DNA of 64,000 nt, from contig JAADFL010000087.1 in assembly GCA_013152945.1 (NCBI GenBank), positions 1 through 64,000 of the forward strand. Reading direction: 5' to 3'. The notes below the pieces were generated by a model, which worked only from the letters and a program-made list of their open reading frames with translations, made no database searches and was not told the DNA's origin. The stretch's first letter is position 1. Each line of letters begins with the position of its first letter. The stretch comes from Deltaproteobacteria bacterium. GTDB taxonomy: Bacteria > Myxococcota_A > JAADFL01. This document shows positions 44,428 to 53,096 of the stretch, one piece after another. The position numbers were made by a program, and so were the translations under genes.

Positions 44428-45525
44428 TTAGAAAAACGCTATAAGTATACCTGGAATGACAAAGAAAATTAAGAGCACGTACACAAGGGCCACCCACCTT
44501 CGCTTGGAAACCGCCCTGCCGAGTTTCTTCGCAAGGAATATGGGCAAGCTTTTAAGCGGCAGAAAAACAGTAGTGCCGAACAGGTTGAAGAATAAATGGC
44601 ACAAGGCGATGGTAACAGCCGAGGTCTGGCCGGTGGCAATGGATGCGAGGATCGCTGTTACGGTCGTTCCGATATTGGCGCCCACCATGTAAGGAAACGC
44701 AGCTTCGATCTTGAGTATGCCCACGCCAAGCAATGGAACTATCAAACTGGTCGTAACCGAACTCGACTGCACTATGGATGTCAGAATGAGGCCGATGAGC
44801 AGGGCCCGGCTCGTTCCCGTGAAAAGGTACTTGTCTATCAGGACTTCCATACGCCGGGCCAGTGCGCCGCGCATGATCTTTACCATCCTGGACAAAGAGA
44901 AGATCAGTAGAATCACGGCCAGTATGAACAGTACCGTGGCAAGCACGGTCTTGGTTTGGATCATCTCCATGCCCAGGTGTTGTATGTAGTGCGAAACAGG
45001 TTTTATTATTATCTTGATAGGGCTGTGAAAGGTCGTGGCCTTTACGCCGATGAGCATGGAAGAAACAAATCTCGACGTCTTCTCGATGGGATGAAAAAAC
45101 ACCTCCAGGGGGAGAAAGAGAATTACCGTCAGGAGGTTGAAAATGTCGTGCACAATAGCGCCGGAAAAAGACAATTCGAATTCTTTTTTTCTCCGGATAT
45201 GGCCCATGGATACAAGGGCGTTTGTAACTGTTGTCCCGATATTGGCTCCCATGACAATCGGAATGGCGGACCGAATGCCCAGGGTCCCGGCTGCAACCAT
45301 ACCCACCACAATGGACGTGGTGCTGGACGAACTCTGCATTACACTCGTTGCCAGCAGTCCGATCATCAGACCCAGGATAGGATTGCCGGTGATTGTCAGA
45401 AGGTGCCTCGCAAAATCTTTTCCAAGCAACTTGAATGAATCACCCATCAACTCGATGCAAAGAAAAAAGACATAAAGCGCGGCGAGAAAATATAGGGCCT
45501 TGAGGATTTTTCTGGAAAATTTCAT
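44428..45525 (-). CDS. Na+/phosphate cotransporter family protein (NptA-like)
   Basis: The 365-residue membrane protein has two related halves, each with a QSSS motif (VMQSSSSTTS near residues 63-72 and IVQSSSVTTS) and a repeated GANIGTTVT sequence. These are the signatures of the Na/Pi-cotransporter II family, which imports phosphate or controls its efflux. About eight transmembrane segments are visible. The start follows GGAGGCTGG. It is transcribed before a PhoU-like gene and from a leader with a strong inverted repeat. Phosphate-responsive control is likely but not proven. Confidence 0.88.
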   Translation of the reverse strand: MKFSRKILKALYFLAALYVFFLCIELMGDSFKLLGKDFARHLLTITGNPILGLMIGLLATSVMQSSSSTTSIVVGMVAAGTLGIRSAIPIVMGANIGTTVTNALVSMGHIRRKKEFELSFSGAIVHDIFNLLTVILFLPLEVFFHPIEKTSRFVSSMLIGVKATTFHSPIKIIIKPVSHYIQHLGMEMIQTKTVLATVLFILAVILLIFSLSRMVKIMRGALARRMEVLIDKYLFTGTSRALLIGLILTSIVQSSSVTTSLIVPLLGVGILKIEAAFPYMVGANIGTTVTAILASIATGQTSAVTIALCHLFFNLFGTTVFLPLKSLPIFLAKKLGRAVSKRRWVALVYVLLIFFVIPGILIAFF

Positions 45526-45547
45526 CCAGCCTCCAAATTGCCGTGGT

Positions 45548-45574
45548 CACCCGTAACAAAGGAGTATACGGGTG
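45548..45574 (-). promoter_or_regulatory. Inverted repeat in the nptA-like leader
   Basis: CACCCGTA (45548-45555) and TACGGGTG (45567-45574) form a perfect 8-bp inverted repeat with an 11-base loop, about 23 bases before the transporter start. It could be an operator or a hairpin affecting translation. The spacer to the divergent cyclase gene is 224 bases. Confidence 0.4.
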
Positions 45575-45749
45575 TCAACACAAAATGTCTTTGTTGTGAA
45601 CTACCAAGCTTCTTTTATGAAAGACTATTCCGCAGCAGTCTGGACAGCCCGCGTTTCACCCCTCTCATCATGAAGCACCCATAAGCAATTCTTAAGCCAT
45701 GTATCCTATTATTTACGCAAGGCTCAATCAGTAGTATTCTTTAATCTTG

Positions 45750-46799
45750 ATGAAGAGGAGAAAAACCGACAGGTCCGAACATGGGTCACAATTTCCGCCA
45801 AAAAGGCGAAGCCTGTCCAAGACCACTCACCTTCTGGTTGCTATGGGCGACAAGTTGATGGATGAAAAGAGGCTGGAACAGGCCTTGCATCATGTAGTCA
45901 AGACAGGCGTGCAACTGACCCGGTCCATCCAGGGCACATTGAGGCTCCTTGATGATACCGGGACAAGGCTGCTTACAAGCGCAAGGTTCGGCCCGTCAGT
46001 GCATTCCAGGGGTGCTCCGGCATTCAAGGTCGGTGAGGGGTTTATTGGCTGGGTCGTGGTTCACAACTCTCCGGCCTACATCAATAATGCAAGGAGCGAC
46101 CCCCGATTCGTTCACAGGAAGGGGCAACGCTGGACCCCTACCGGGCTCATGGCCGCCCCACTCGTATCTGCGGACAAATGCATAGGCGTGTTGAGTGTAG
46201 CCAGGAACGACGATAAGCGATACAGCCGGCTCGATTTGGACATTCTCCTGTTAATCGGACAACTCTCGGTTCCACACCTTGAGATAGCCAGGTTGAGGCG
46301 GCTCAACGAGAGCGATCCGTTGACGTTGCTGCACAACCGGAGGCACATCGATACCAGGCTGCCGGCCGAGATTCACAGAGCCAGGCGTTCGGGTAGACCC
46401 CTGTCCGCAGCCATGCTCGACATCGATCACTTCAAGAGGGTAAACGACACCTTTGGTCATGAAGCAGGTGATCAGGTGCTTTGCGCAGTGTCCGACCGCA
46501 TGCGCATGGCGAGCCGGAGCTCTGATATCCTGGCAAGGGTGGGCGGTGAGGAATTCCTGGCGGTGTTTCCTGATACCAATTCCAGGCAGGGAGTAAGAGT
46601 GGCGGAGAGAATCAGGGCCGGCCTATGCTCGTCACCAGTACATACTACAGCCGGGCCGGTTGAGGTTACCATCAGTGCCGGGGTCGCCACCCTGAGAAAG
46701 AGTGACGATGAAAAAAGCCTGATAAGGCGTGCAGACCAGGCCCTCTATGAAGCCAAGAGAAAGGGCAGGAACAAGGTCGTAGTTAGAGCGAGAAACTGA
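45750..46799 (+). CDS. GAF-GGDEF diguanylate cyclase
   Basis: The 349-residue protein has an N-terminal GAF domain (about residues 40-180, with FGPSVHSRG and AAPLVSADKCIGVLSVAR) followed by a GGDEF domain with the active-site motif GGEEF. An inhibitory site RxxD (RSSD) lies the usual short distance before it, so feedback by c-di-GMP is expected. No signal peptide or transmembrane helix is visible, so the sensor is cytoplasmic. No good ribosome site was found; 45750 is the first ATG. The c-di-GMP made could act on motility or surface behaviours, given pilT in the window. Confidence 0.88.
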   Translation: MKRRKTDRSEHGSQFPPKRRSLSKTTHLLVAMGDKLMDEKRLEQALHHVVKTGVQLTRSIQGTLRLLDDTGTRLLTSARFGPSVHSRGAPAFKVGEGFIGWVVVHNSPAYINNARSDPRFVHRKGQRWTPTGLMAAPLVSADKCIGVLSVARNDDKRYSRLDLDILLLIGQLSVPHLEIARLRRLNESDPLTLLHNRRHIDTRLPAEIHRARRSGRPLSAAMLDIDHFKRVNDTFGHEAGDQVLCAVSDRMRMASRSSDILARVGGEEFLAVFPDTNSRQGVRVAERIRAGLCSSPVHTTAGPVEVTISAGVATLRKSDDEKSLIRRADQALYEAKRKGRNKVVVRARN

Positions 46800-46900
46800 A
46801 GCACGATGCAAAAAGATTTTGTTAAGGAACATTGACAGTATGACCATTAACGAATATTCTTGCATAACCTTTTGGGACCATACATGACAAAGGGGGTCAA

Positions 46901-47203
46901 ATGGCGGTCAAGAAACGGGAAGTTTTCAAGAGAAAGGCTGCCGTGCTCAAGGCAATCGCCAACGAGTCCAGGCTCGTAATCATCGACCGCCTCGGCAAAG
47001 GAGAATGCTCTGTGGGTGAACTGACAAGATTGGTGGGCTCGGACCAGTCCACTGTATCCAAGCACCTTGCAATACTTCGCGCCAATGGAATCGTCAACGA
47101 CAGACGGGACAAGAACATGGTGTACTATAGTCTTCAAACACCTTGTGTATTGGATTTCTTTAAATGCACACTCAAGGTCATTCAGGAAAGGCAAAAAATC
47201 TAG
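46901..47203 (+). CDS. ArsR-family winged-helix regulator
   Basis: The 100-residue product is a small winged-helix repressor with the ArsR core LKAIANESRLVIIDRLGKGECSVGELTRLVG and helix-turn-helix SDQSTVSKHLAILRANGIV. Only two cysteines are present (ECSV and PCV...FKC), not the classic CxC sensing motif, so the metal or redox signal is unclear. The start follows AGGGGGTC. The SGNH hydrolase gene begins 4 bases after the stop, suggesting co-expression. Confidence 0.85.
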   Translation: MAVKKREVFKRKAAVLKAIANESRLVIIDRLGKGECSVGELTRLVGSDQSTVSKHLAILRANGIVNDRRDKNMVYYSLQTPCVLDFFKCTLKVIQERQKI

Positions 47204-47207
47204 CGGT

Positions 47208-48305
47208 ATGCGGCGAAATTGCCTTGCTTTTTTCCTGGGAGTTTTCGCCGCATTGGTTCTTGGCGAGCTTGTATGCAGACTGGCAGAGGATCGGCGAATA
47301 TCGCAAGTTCTGATTTTTCCAAGAGGCAATGCAAACTATGAACTAACGCGTCCTGTGCCGGGCGACCTGGTGTACGAATTCGTTCCGGGGCGTTGTTTGA
47401 ACGGCCTTTGCACAAATTCCCTCGGCCTGCGGGACCTTGAAAGAAGGATCGTCAAACCAGGCGGGCTCAAGCGCATACTTTGTGTCGGTGACAGTATTAC
47501 CATGGGTGGTTCCATGGCCGGAAATGTTCCATTGCTCCAGACATGGCCGTTGGTATTGGAGCGGCTGTTGGACAACCCCGACGGGCAGAGAATCGAATCG
47601 TGGAATGCGGGTTTTTCCGGGTACAACCTGGTCCAATATGCGGCTTTCCTTAAACGCCGGGCAAAAAAAATCAAGCCCGATGCCATTATACTCGGCCTGT
47701 GCTTGAACGATCTCTCGGTACATCAGGTCATACATAAATACCGGGATAGGTTCGAAATAGAGTTTCAACATCGCGAACAGGCGGTTGTCTTCGACCTGGG
47801 GCACGGCGCGAATCAGTGGCTGCTCGGGCACAGCGCCATGTGGCGCGTCGTGAACAGGGGGGGCGCATCAATGATGGAGCCAAAATACGGCTTGCTCGAT
47901 CCGGACGGATCGAGAGCGGAAGCAGCTATGAAAAAAATCAAGCATCTTGCCGAAGACATGAATATTCCCTTGTTGGCGCTTATCTTCCCCAGGCTGGACG
48001 ATGAAGGTTACAGTACGCCTGAAACAAACCGCGACCACAGGAGATTGTCTTTGTTGGTGAAGCGCGAGCATGTTCAAGCCGTGGAGCTGTATCACCTGTT
48101 TACACGATATCCTGTTGGAAGTTTGAGAATGGATCCAAGAGACAAGGGCCACCCGAATGCACTCGGTCATTGTCTTGCGGCAATAGGTGCATACCGCAGG
48201 TTGCTTGATATGAAAATACCCTGGATTTCTTCCAAGGAACACAGAGCAGGGGAGTGCGTTGACATACTTGCGCCGGATAATCGATTCTCTTCCTCTTTTT
48301 TTTGA
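47208..48305 (+). CDS. SGNH-fold hydrolase with N-terminal membrane anchor
   Basis: This 365-residue protein starts with a hydrophobic segment (FFLGVFAALVLGEL) as a signal anchor. The SGNH motifs are block I GDSITMGG, block II GFSGYN, block III LCLND and block V DKGHPNALGH, which holds the catalytic Asp and His. Such proteins act as periplasmic or membrane esterases on cell-surface polymers such as alginate or peptidoglycan O-acetyl groups. I used the ATG at 47208; the open frame extends upstream into the regulator gene. The ribosome site is weak. Confidence 0.75.
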   Translation: MRRNCLAFFLGVFAALVLGELVCRLAEDRRISQVLIFPRGNANYELTRPVPGDLVYEFVPGRCLNGLCTNSLGLRDLERRIVKPGGLKRILCVGDSITMGGSMAGNVPLLQTWPLVLERLLDNPDGQRIESWNAGFSGYNLVQYAAFLKRRAKKIKPDAIILGLCLNDLSVHQVIHKYRDRFEIEFQHREQAVVFDLGHGANQWLLGHSAMWRVVNRGGASMMEPKYGLLDPDGSRAEAAMKKIKHLAEDMNIPLLALIFPRLDDEGYSTPETNRDHRRLSLLVKREHVQAVELYHLFTRYPVGSLRMDPRDKGHPNALGHCLAAIGAYRRLLDMKIPWISSKEHRAGECVDILAPDNRFSSSFF

Positions 48306-48412
48306 ATCATAGTTTTCTTTCACTTTTGATTGCCCGCGCAGGCAAGATATGCCATGCTAGCGAATTGCATTGTACAGATACCACGGGACAGTGGAGTAAA
48401 GAGACAATCGAG

Positions 48413-49417
48413 TTGAGCGTAAAACACAATGATCAGATTGCGAACCTGGCAAAACGAGCCAGGATAGTCGCTGCATTGAGGAGATTTCTCGACGACCGGG
48501 GGTACCTTGAGGTTGAGACGCCTTGTATTGTACAGGCACCGGGGCAAGACCCTCACTTGCGTTGTTTCCAGGTATTGGATGCCCGCGGAAATCCGGTGGG
48601 ATATCTTAGGACATCTCCGGAACATGCAGCAAAAAGACTGCTCTCAAGGGGATTCCCCAGGCTTTATGAACTGTCCAAAGTTTTCAGGGATGAGCCCCGC
48701 TCCATGTTCCACCAGCCGGAATTCACCTTGCTGGAATTTTATGGTACAGGCCTTGGAACCAATGAACTTAAGGAAGAAATGACTGCACTTATTAGGGCCG
48801 CAGCCGGTATTACGGCAAGGGATATGAAAATACAAGTGGACGATATCTCCCTGGATTTTTCCGCAAGGCCCCTTACCATCAGCATTGGAGAAATACTGGA
48901 AGAAGAGCTGGGCATAGACTGGAGGTCACACTCGACCGCAGAAGACCTCATGGAGGCCGCCAAACCCCGGGGTATTGACTTCGACGGAATACAGTGGACT
49001 TTCGACCAGGTGTTTTCAAAACTCATGCTGGAGGTAGTGGAGCCATCTCTGCCTTTGGACAGAATGGTCTTTCTCGACGGCTTTCCTGCAAGCCAGGCCT
49101 CTTACGCCAAGCTCCTGGCCACAGACCCGGGAATAGCCGACAGGTTCGAACTCTACATAGGCGGTATAGAATTGGCCAACGCATTTTCCGAATTGAACGA
49201 TCCCGTGGAACAACGCAGGCGTTTCGAAAAATGGATCGAGGAAAGAAGAAACGAGGGGGGGCCGGATTACCCGATCGATGAGGATTTTCTGGATGAACTC
49301 TCGAACATGCCCAATGCTGCCGGAGCAGCCCTGGGTATAGACAGGTTGGTCATGTTGCTTACAGGTAAAAGAGATCTGGTAGAGGTTATTTCCTTTCCCG
49401 CCGGATCAAATGGCTGA
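48413..49417 (+). CDS. epmA: EpmA-like EF-P (R)-beta-lysine ligase
   Basis: The protein resembles the class II LysRS-like paralogue EpmA (GenX/PoxA), which attaches beta-lysine to a conserved Lys of elongation factor P. Motif 2 is FRDEPRSMFHQPEFTLLEFY and motif 3 is GAALGIDRLVMLLTGKRDL; GGIELANAFSELNDP is also typical. The anticodon-binding domain of LysRS is missing. The start is uncertain: I chose TTG 48413, giving 334 residues as usual for EpmA, because the frame extending to 48302 adds a segment without similarity and no clear ribosome site was seen. EF-P and EpmB genes are not in this window. Confidence 0.75.
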   Translation: MSVKHNDQIANLAKRARIVAALRRFLDDRGYLEVETPCIVQAPGQDPHLRCFQVLDARGNPVGYLRTSPEHAAKRLLSRGFPRLYELSKVFRDEPRSMFHQPEFTLLEFYGTGLGTNELKEEMTALIRAAAGITARDMKIQVDDISLDFSARPLTISIGEILEEELGIDWRSHSTAEDLMEAAKPRGIDFDGIQWTFDQVFSKLMLEVVEPSLPLDRMVFLDGFPASQASYAKLLATDPGIADRFELYIGGIELANAFSELNDPVEQRRRFEKWIEERRNEGGPDYPIDEDFLDELSNMPNAAGAALGIDRLVMLLTGKRDLVEVISFPAGSNG

Positions 49418-49431
49418 AATAGGAGGACCTA

Positions 49432-50406
49432 ATGAAGGATTCGAGTCGCAAGTGGTTGGAAGGGTTGATTTCGGTATTAGGTGATGCCTTGTTCGATGCC
49501 ATAGCGCCTCGCTTGACTGAACACGAGCGCAGGATCTCCCGCGAAATCGAAAGGTTAAGGAGAGATATTTCCGCCTTGACGTCTAGGTATGATGGGAACA
49601 GGGCACCACATTCCAAGCCCAAACGATTAGAGGAAAAGAGAGGCGAAACTGCAATAGTTACGCATCATGCGCCTAAAGAATCTCATAAGAAGGCTGACGA
49701 AGTTGTTTTGGGCCACACCCATCCTGTTTCCGTATTACACAAGCCGGCGTACACAGGCGACCGGCCTTTGGCTCCACCTTTGAAATGTAAACAACCCGGG
49801 TGCTGGCGCAATGCGTTCAAGGATGGATACTGCAAGCAGCATTACCAGCAGATCGTACTGAAACCCCTGCAGGATGAACAGGAGAAAAAGAGAAGAGAAA
49901 GCACTATGACAGTGGCCGAATACAAGGAGGTTGAGCGAAGGCTCCTCGAAAAGGCCAAGGAATTGAAAGAAAAGGAAGCAAAGCTCAAAGAGGAGGCAAT
50001 CGGCGGAGCAAAGGCAAAGGAAGGTATCGACGACGTGAAGACTTCTGAAGGAAGTAGTGCGCTATCGCCGGGTGCCGGCCCTCAGCAAACTGAAAAAGAG
50101 ATTAAAATATCCAAAAGGCCGCGTTCCAGTACTACTGCCAAAAAAACGGCAAAACCCAGGGGCAAGGTGAAAACGCCTTCAAAGAAAACACCAAAAGGCA
50201 AAGCCAAAAAAAAGGCCAAGCCTGAAAGTAAGATGAAAACACCTTCGAAGTCTGAGAATAAGATGAAAACGTCTTCGAAGAAGATCCAAAAGGCCAATAC
50301 CAACAAAAAGGCCCCTAAAAAAAACAAGAAAAAAACACCCCGGAAAACTGCGAGGAAACAAAAGCCGGAAGAATCAAAAAAAAGTAATACCCGGGAGAAG
50401 ATTTGA
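49432..50406 (+). CDS. Zinc-knuckle protein with lysine-rich tail, unknown
   Basis: The 324-residue protein has no known family. Residues 1-55 are helical and may form a coiled coil. A CX4CX9CX2H motif at C119, C124, C134 and H137 (within LKCKQPGCWRN...GYCKQHY) is a likely zinc knuckle of the sort found in small nucleic-acid-binding proteins. The middle is charged and helical, and residues from about 220 form a lysine/proline/serine-rich tail of PSKKTPKGKAKKK-like repeats, typical of disordered DNA- or RNA-binding tails. It is 15 bases after epmA with an AGGAGG site, and its stop overlaps the next start. Confidence 0.6.
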   Translation: MKDSSRKWLEGLISVLGDALFDAIAPRLTEHERRISREIERLRRDISALTSRYDGNRAPHSKPKRLEEKRGETAIVTHHAPKESHKKADEVVLGHTHPVSVLHKPAYTGDRPLAPPLKCKQPGCWRNAFKDGYCKQHYQQIVLKPLQDEQEKKRRESTMTVAEYKEVERRLLEKAKELKEKEAKLKEEAIGGAKAKEGIDDVKTSEGSSALSPGAGPQQTEKEIKISKRPRSSTTAKKTAKPRGKVKTPSKKTPKGKAKKKAKPESKMKTPSKSENKMKTSSKKIQKANTNKKAPKKNKKKTPRKTARKQKPEESKKSNTREKI

Positions 50407-51224
50407 AAGACCTTGAGGCAAGGATACGGGAATTCGAAGAGAGGGTCCTGCCTCGCTGGACTGTAAATTTCGATTCTCTTCTGTTTGATGAACTTTCTCT
50501 TGCCGACAATCTGTCGGTATTGAACGTCTTGTCCGGCATGGGTCAAGAGGTAACCGAACTGCTTCAACGATTCGAAGAAAAAACATCCAAAATTCTTGCT
50601 GTCGATCCAAGCCGTGATGCAGTGGAAATGGCGGCCGCTCGCATTGGAGATACGGTTGGAAGCAAGGTCTTCTTCAAAAAAGAAAATATTGAAAAACTTG
50701 GATTTCCAGATGCAAGTTTCGATCTCGTGGTGGCCAATATGGGAATCTTCGACATGAAGAAACATCGTTCTCTTATCAGGGAGATATTGAGAGTGACAAA
50801 GCCCGGAGGACAATTCAGAATCTCTTTTGCCGCAAGGCATTCCCTGCTTGAGTTGATACAGGCATTGACCCTTTCGGCCAGGCGTATGGAGGACGAAGTA
50901 TTTAAGAGCCGTCTGTCCAGTGTCCCCGACCGTTTGCCATATTCCGGGGAAATGGATTATTACCTGGTCATGGCTGGAGCAAAGCATGTCGAAATCAAAC
51001 AGATGAAATTTTCATTGGATTATGACAAAGGAGATGAATTTCTGACATGCCCTATATATCTGTGGTACTTTAAACCTTTTATACTCGAAACAGTAAGGGA
51101 CAAGAAGGTCCTGGCTGAAATGGAAAAGCAGGTAGCGAAACGAATCGACAGACTGTCGGGGGAAGGACATTTCAAGATAGGAATTACCGCTGCAATTGCT
51201 TCAGGTAATCGGGAGGAATTATGA
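50403..51224 (+). CDS. SAM-dependent methyltransferase
   Basis: The 273-residue product has a class I methyltransferase core: NVLSGMGQEVTELL (motif I variant, GMGQE), ILAVDPSRDAVEMA, LGFPDASFDLVVANMGIFD, and EILRVTKPGGQFRISF. The MG.Q variant replaces the usual GxGxG, so cofactor binding may be altered. It resembles the UbiE/Methyltransf_11 type. The TTG start overlaps the previous stop (TTGA) and follows GGGAG. The gene sits in a continuous operon between the zinc-knuckle gene and a lipoprotein gene, but its substrate cannot be told. Confidence 0.7.
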   Translation: MKDLEARIREFEERVLPRWTVNFDSLLFDELSLADNLSVLNVLSGMGQEVTELLQRFEEKTSKILAVDPSRDAVEMAAARIGDTVGSKVFFKKENIEKLGFPDASFDLVVANMGIFDMKKHRSLIREILRVTKPGGQFRISFAARHSLLELIQALTLSARRMEDEVFKSRLSSVPDRLPYSGEMDYYLVMAGAKHVEIKQMKFSLDYDKGDEFLTCPIYLWYFKPFILETVRDKKVLAEMEKQVAKRIDRLSGEGHFKIGITAAIASGNREEL

Positions 51225-52249
51225 GCATACCGAGGTCACTATATTCGATGCTGATTTTCGGAACCCTCTTGCTTGTTCCCTTGGCTTGTTCCAGGTCGAA
51301 ACCTGACGATTCAAAAAAAACAGCAAAGGAAGAACAAAGAGAAACGGCTCTCAAAAAAATAGATCTCGATAGTATTACTTCGCATCCGGTATTGTTAGAC
51401 TCCATTGTTTCACTGAGCCCTTCCGAGGTAAGCAAGAGGCTCGGCACGTACAGGTTTGTCGCAACAACCAGATACGAAGCATCCTTGGGCAAACGAACGC
51501 TGACCCTGAGAGAAAAGGGTGAAATCCTGGTCAGCCGGAAAGGGTCATTTTCCGTGCATGCTGAAAATAACCACCATAGGTCCAGGGATCTCATATTCGT
51601 GAACGGCCTGACTGCGCAGCGTACCTTTTCAGGGCCATGGACCCTCGAACGGGCGAACGGATTCGAAAAAAGGTTCAGGAAAGACGTCTATAGTGCATGG
51701 ACTGTTGCATTTAAAATGTTCAAGGGACATCTCAAGATAATAGACAGTGAAGACACAACCTATGCAAACCGGGATGCCGTTCGACTAAAGCTGGTCCTGG
51801 ACGACAAGGCGAATAACCAGGAAACGGTTTCCACGCTGGGCCAGATTCCACCCCTGACGTCTTCTGACGATGAAAAGGAAGCCTGGAGGCTAAAAAAACT
51901 CACCAAGAAGATGAGAAAAAATATCAAGCGTTACCTATCAGCCAAGGGCTCCATGGTGATAGACAGGAAAACCAAGGTATGCCTCGAGGCTGATTTCGAC
52001 GGACAATATGAAATAGTTCCCGCAATGGACAAAGATGAAAATAAAGACAAAGCCGGGGGAACCAGGGTTGTTCTTATCCATACAAAAGCCCGTATCGATG
52101 AAATCGGAAAGCCGCACCCCATGAACTTGCCTGATGAAACCAAGCCTCCAGCCAGGCGAAAGAAAATAGTCCATGACAGGCTGAACGGCCTTGTTGACAA
52201 ATCCGCCCGCCACCTCGATAAGCAACATGGCAGGGGAGGAGAAAATTGA
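51221..52249 (+). CDS. Lipoprotein of unknown function
   Basis: The 342-residue protein has a signal peptide and the lipobox LVPLAC (mature Cys about residue 23). The rest is lysine/aspartate-rich beta-strand-like sequence with motifs such as RYEASLGKRTLTL, FKGHLKIIDSEDTTYANRDAVRLKL and MVIDRKTKVCLEADFDGQYEI. I do not recognise the family. It overlaps the methyltransferase gene by 4 bases and the rsfS gene by 4, so it is firmly embedded in the operon. Confidence 0.6.
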   Translation: MSIPRSLYSMLIFGTLLLVPLACSRSKPDDSKKTAKEEQRETALKKIDLDSITSHPVLLDSIVSLSPSEVSKRLGTYRFVATTRYEASLGKRTLTLREKGEILVSRKGSFSVHAENNHHRSRDLIFVNGLTAQRTFSGPWTLERANGFEKRFRKDVYSAWTVAFKMFKGHLKIIDSEDTTYANRDAVRLKLVLDDKANNQETVSTLGQIPPLTSSDDEKEAWRLKKLTKKMRKNIKRYLSAKGSMVIDRKTKVCLEADFDGQYEIVPAMDKDENKDKAGGTRVVLIHTKARIDEIGKPHPMNLPDETKPPARRKKIVHDRLNGLVDKSARHLDKQHGRGGEN

Positions 52250-52623
52250 ATAAATCCGGAATGGTCCTGGACAAACAAGTCATGACCTTCGGCCGGCTCG
52301 CTTTGAAGGCAGGCCTTGAAAAGGGCGCTGATGATCCGGTAACCATTCAGGTGACTGGCCTGAGTGACTATACCGACCTTGTAATAATCTTGAGCGCGCG
52401 TTCTGACAGGCAGGTCAAGGCGATTGCAGAAGCAATAAGGTCCGAATTTTCGAAAATCAAAATCAAGCCGATTGGCGTTGAAGGCATGGCTGCAGGTCTT
52501 TGGGTTCTCCTGGATTTCGGTCCGTTGGTTGTGCATGTATTCCATGAGCCGGAAAGGAGATTCTATAACCTGGAAGATCTTTGGCTGGATGCTCCGCGGC
52601 TTGATCTTTCCCAGGCGGAGTGA
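52246..52623 (+). CDS. rsfS: Ribosomal silencing factor RsfS
   Basis: The 125-residue Iojap/RsfS-family protein binds ribosomal protein L14 (uL14) and blocks subunit joining in slow growth. LSDYTDLVIILSARSDRQVKAIAEAI, GLWVLLDFGPLVVHVFHEPERRFYNLEDLW are the family signatures. The TTG start at 52246 follows GGGGAGGAG; it overlaps the lipoprotein stop. RlmH follows 3 bases later, a common arrangement of late ribosome-assembly genes. Confidence 0.93.
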   Translation: MNKSGMVLDKQVMTFGRLALKAGLEKGADDPVTIQVTGLSDYTDLVIILSARSDRQVKAIAEAIRSEFSKIKIKPIGVEGMAAGLWVLLDFGPLVVHVFHEPERRFYNLEDLWLDAPRLDLSQAE

Positions 52624-52626
52624 ATC

Positions 52627-53088
52627 GTGCACGTGAGTCTGCTCACTGTCGGAAGGGCTCGACCTGACTGGATACGCGATGCTTCAAGGGTATACCTTTC
52701 AAGGTTGAACCGTCTACTACCGACAACTGTCAGGGAGGTAAAAAAATCTTCTCTGCCGAATCCATCTAAAGCAGTCGAACAAGAAGGAAAACGGCTTCTA
52801 TCAGGCCTTGCCCGGGAAACGACCCTGCTGGCCATGGACGAAAAGGGCGCCTATTTGAACAGCATGGAATTCTCAAAATTGCTGAATGAACTTCTCCAAA
52901 ATGGAAAACCGATTGTATTCGTGATTGGCGGCGCCTTCGGACTTTCAAGAGAGGTGCTGGATCGAGCAACAAAAATCATCTCACTTTCCAAGTTGACCTT
53001 TCCACATCAGCTTGCAAGGATTGTCTTGCTCGAACAAATATACAGGGGCATGACCATCGTCAGGGGTTTGCCTTACCACCATGTTTGA
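52627..53088 (+). CDS. rlmH: 23S rRNA (pseudouridine1915-N3) methyltransferase RlmH
   Basis: The 153-residue SPOUT methyltransferase modifies pseudouridine 1915 of 23S rRNA. FVIGGAFGLSREVLDRA and LSKLTFPHQLARIVLLEQIYRGMTIVRGLPYHH are diagnostic. The GTG start at 52627 lies 3 bases after rsfS. Length and end match the family. Confidence 0.95.
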   Translation: MHVSLLTVGRARPDWIRDASRVYLSRLNRLLPTTVREVKKSSLPNPSKAVEQEGKRLLSGLARETTLLAMDEKGAYLNSMEFSKLLNELLQNGKPIVFVIGGAFGLSREVLDRATKIISLSKLTFPHQLARIVLLEQIYRGMTIVRGLPYHHV

Positions 53089-53096
53089 GTATTAAA

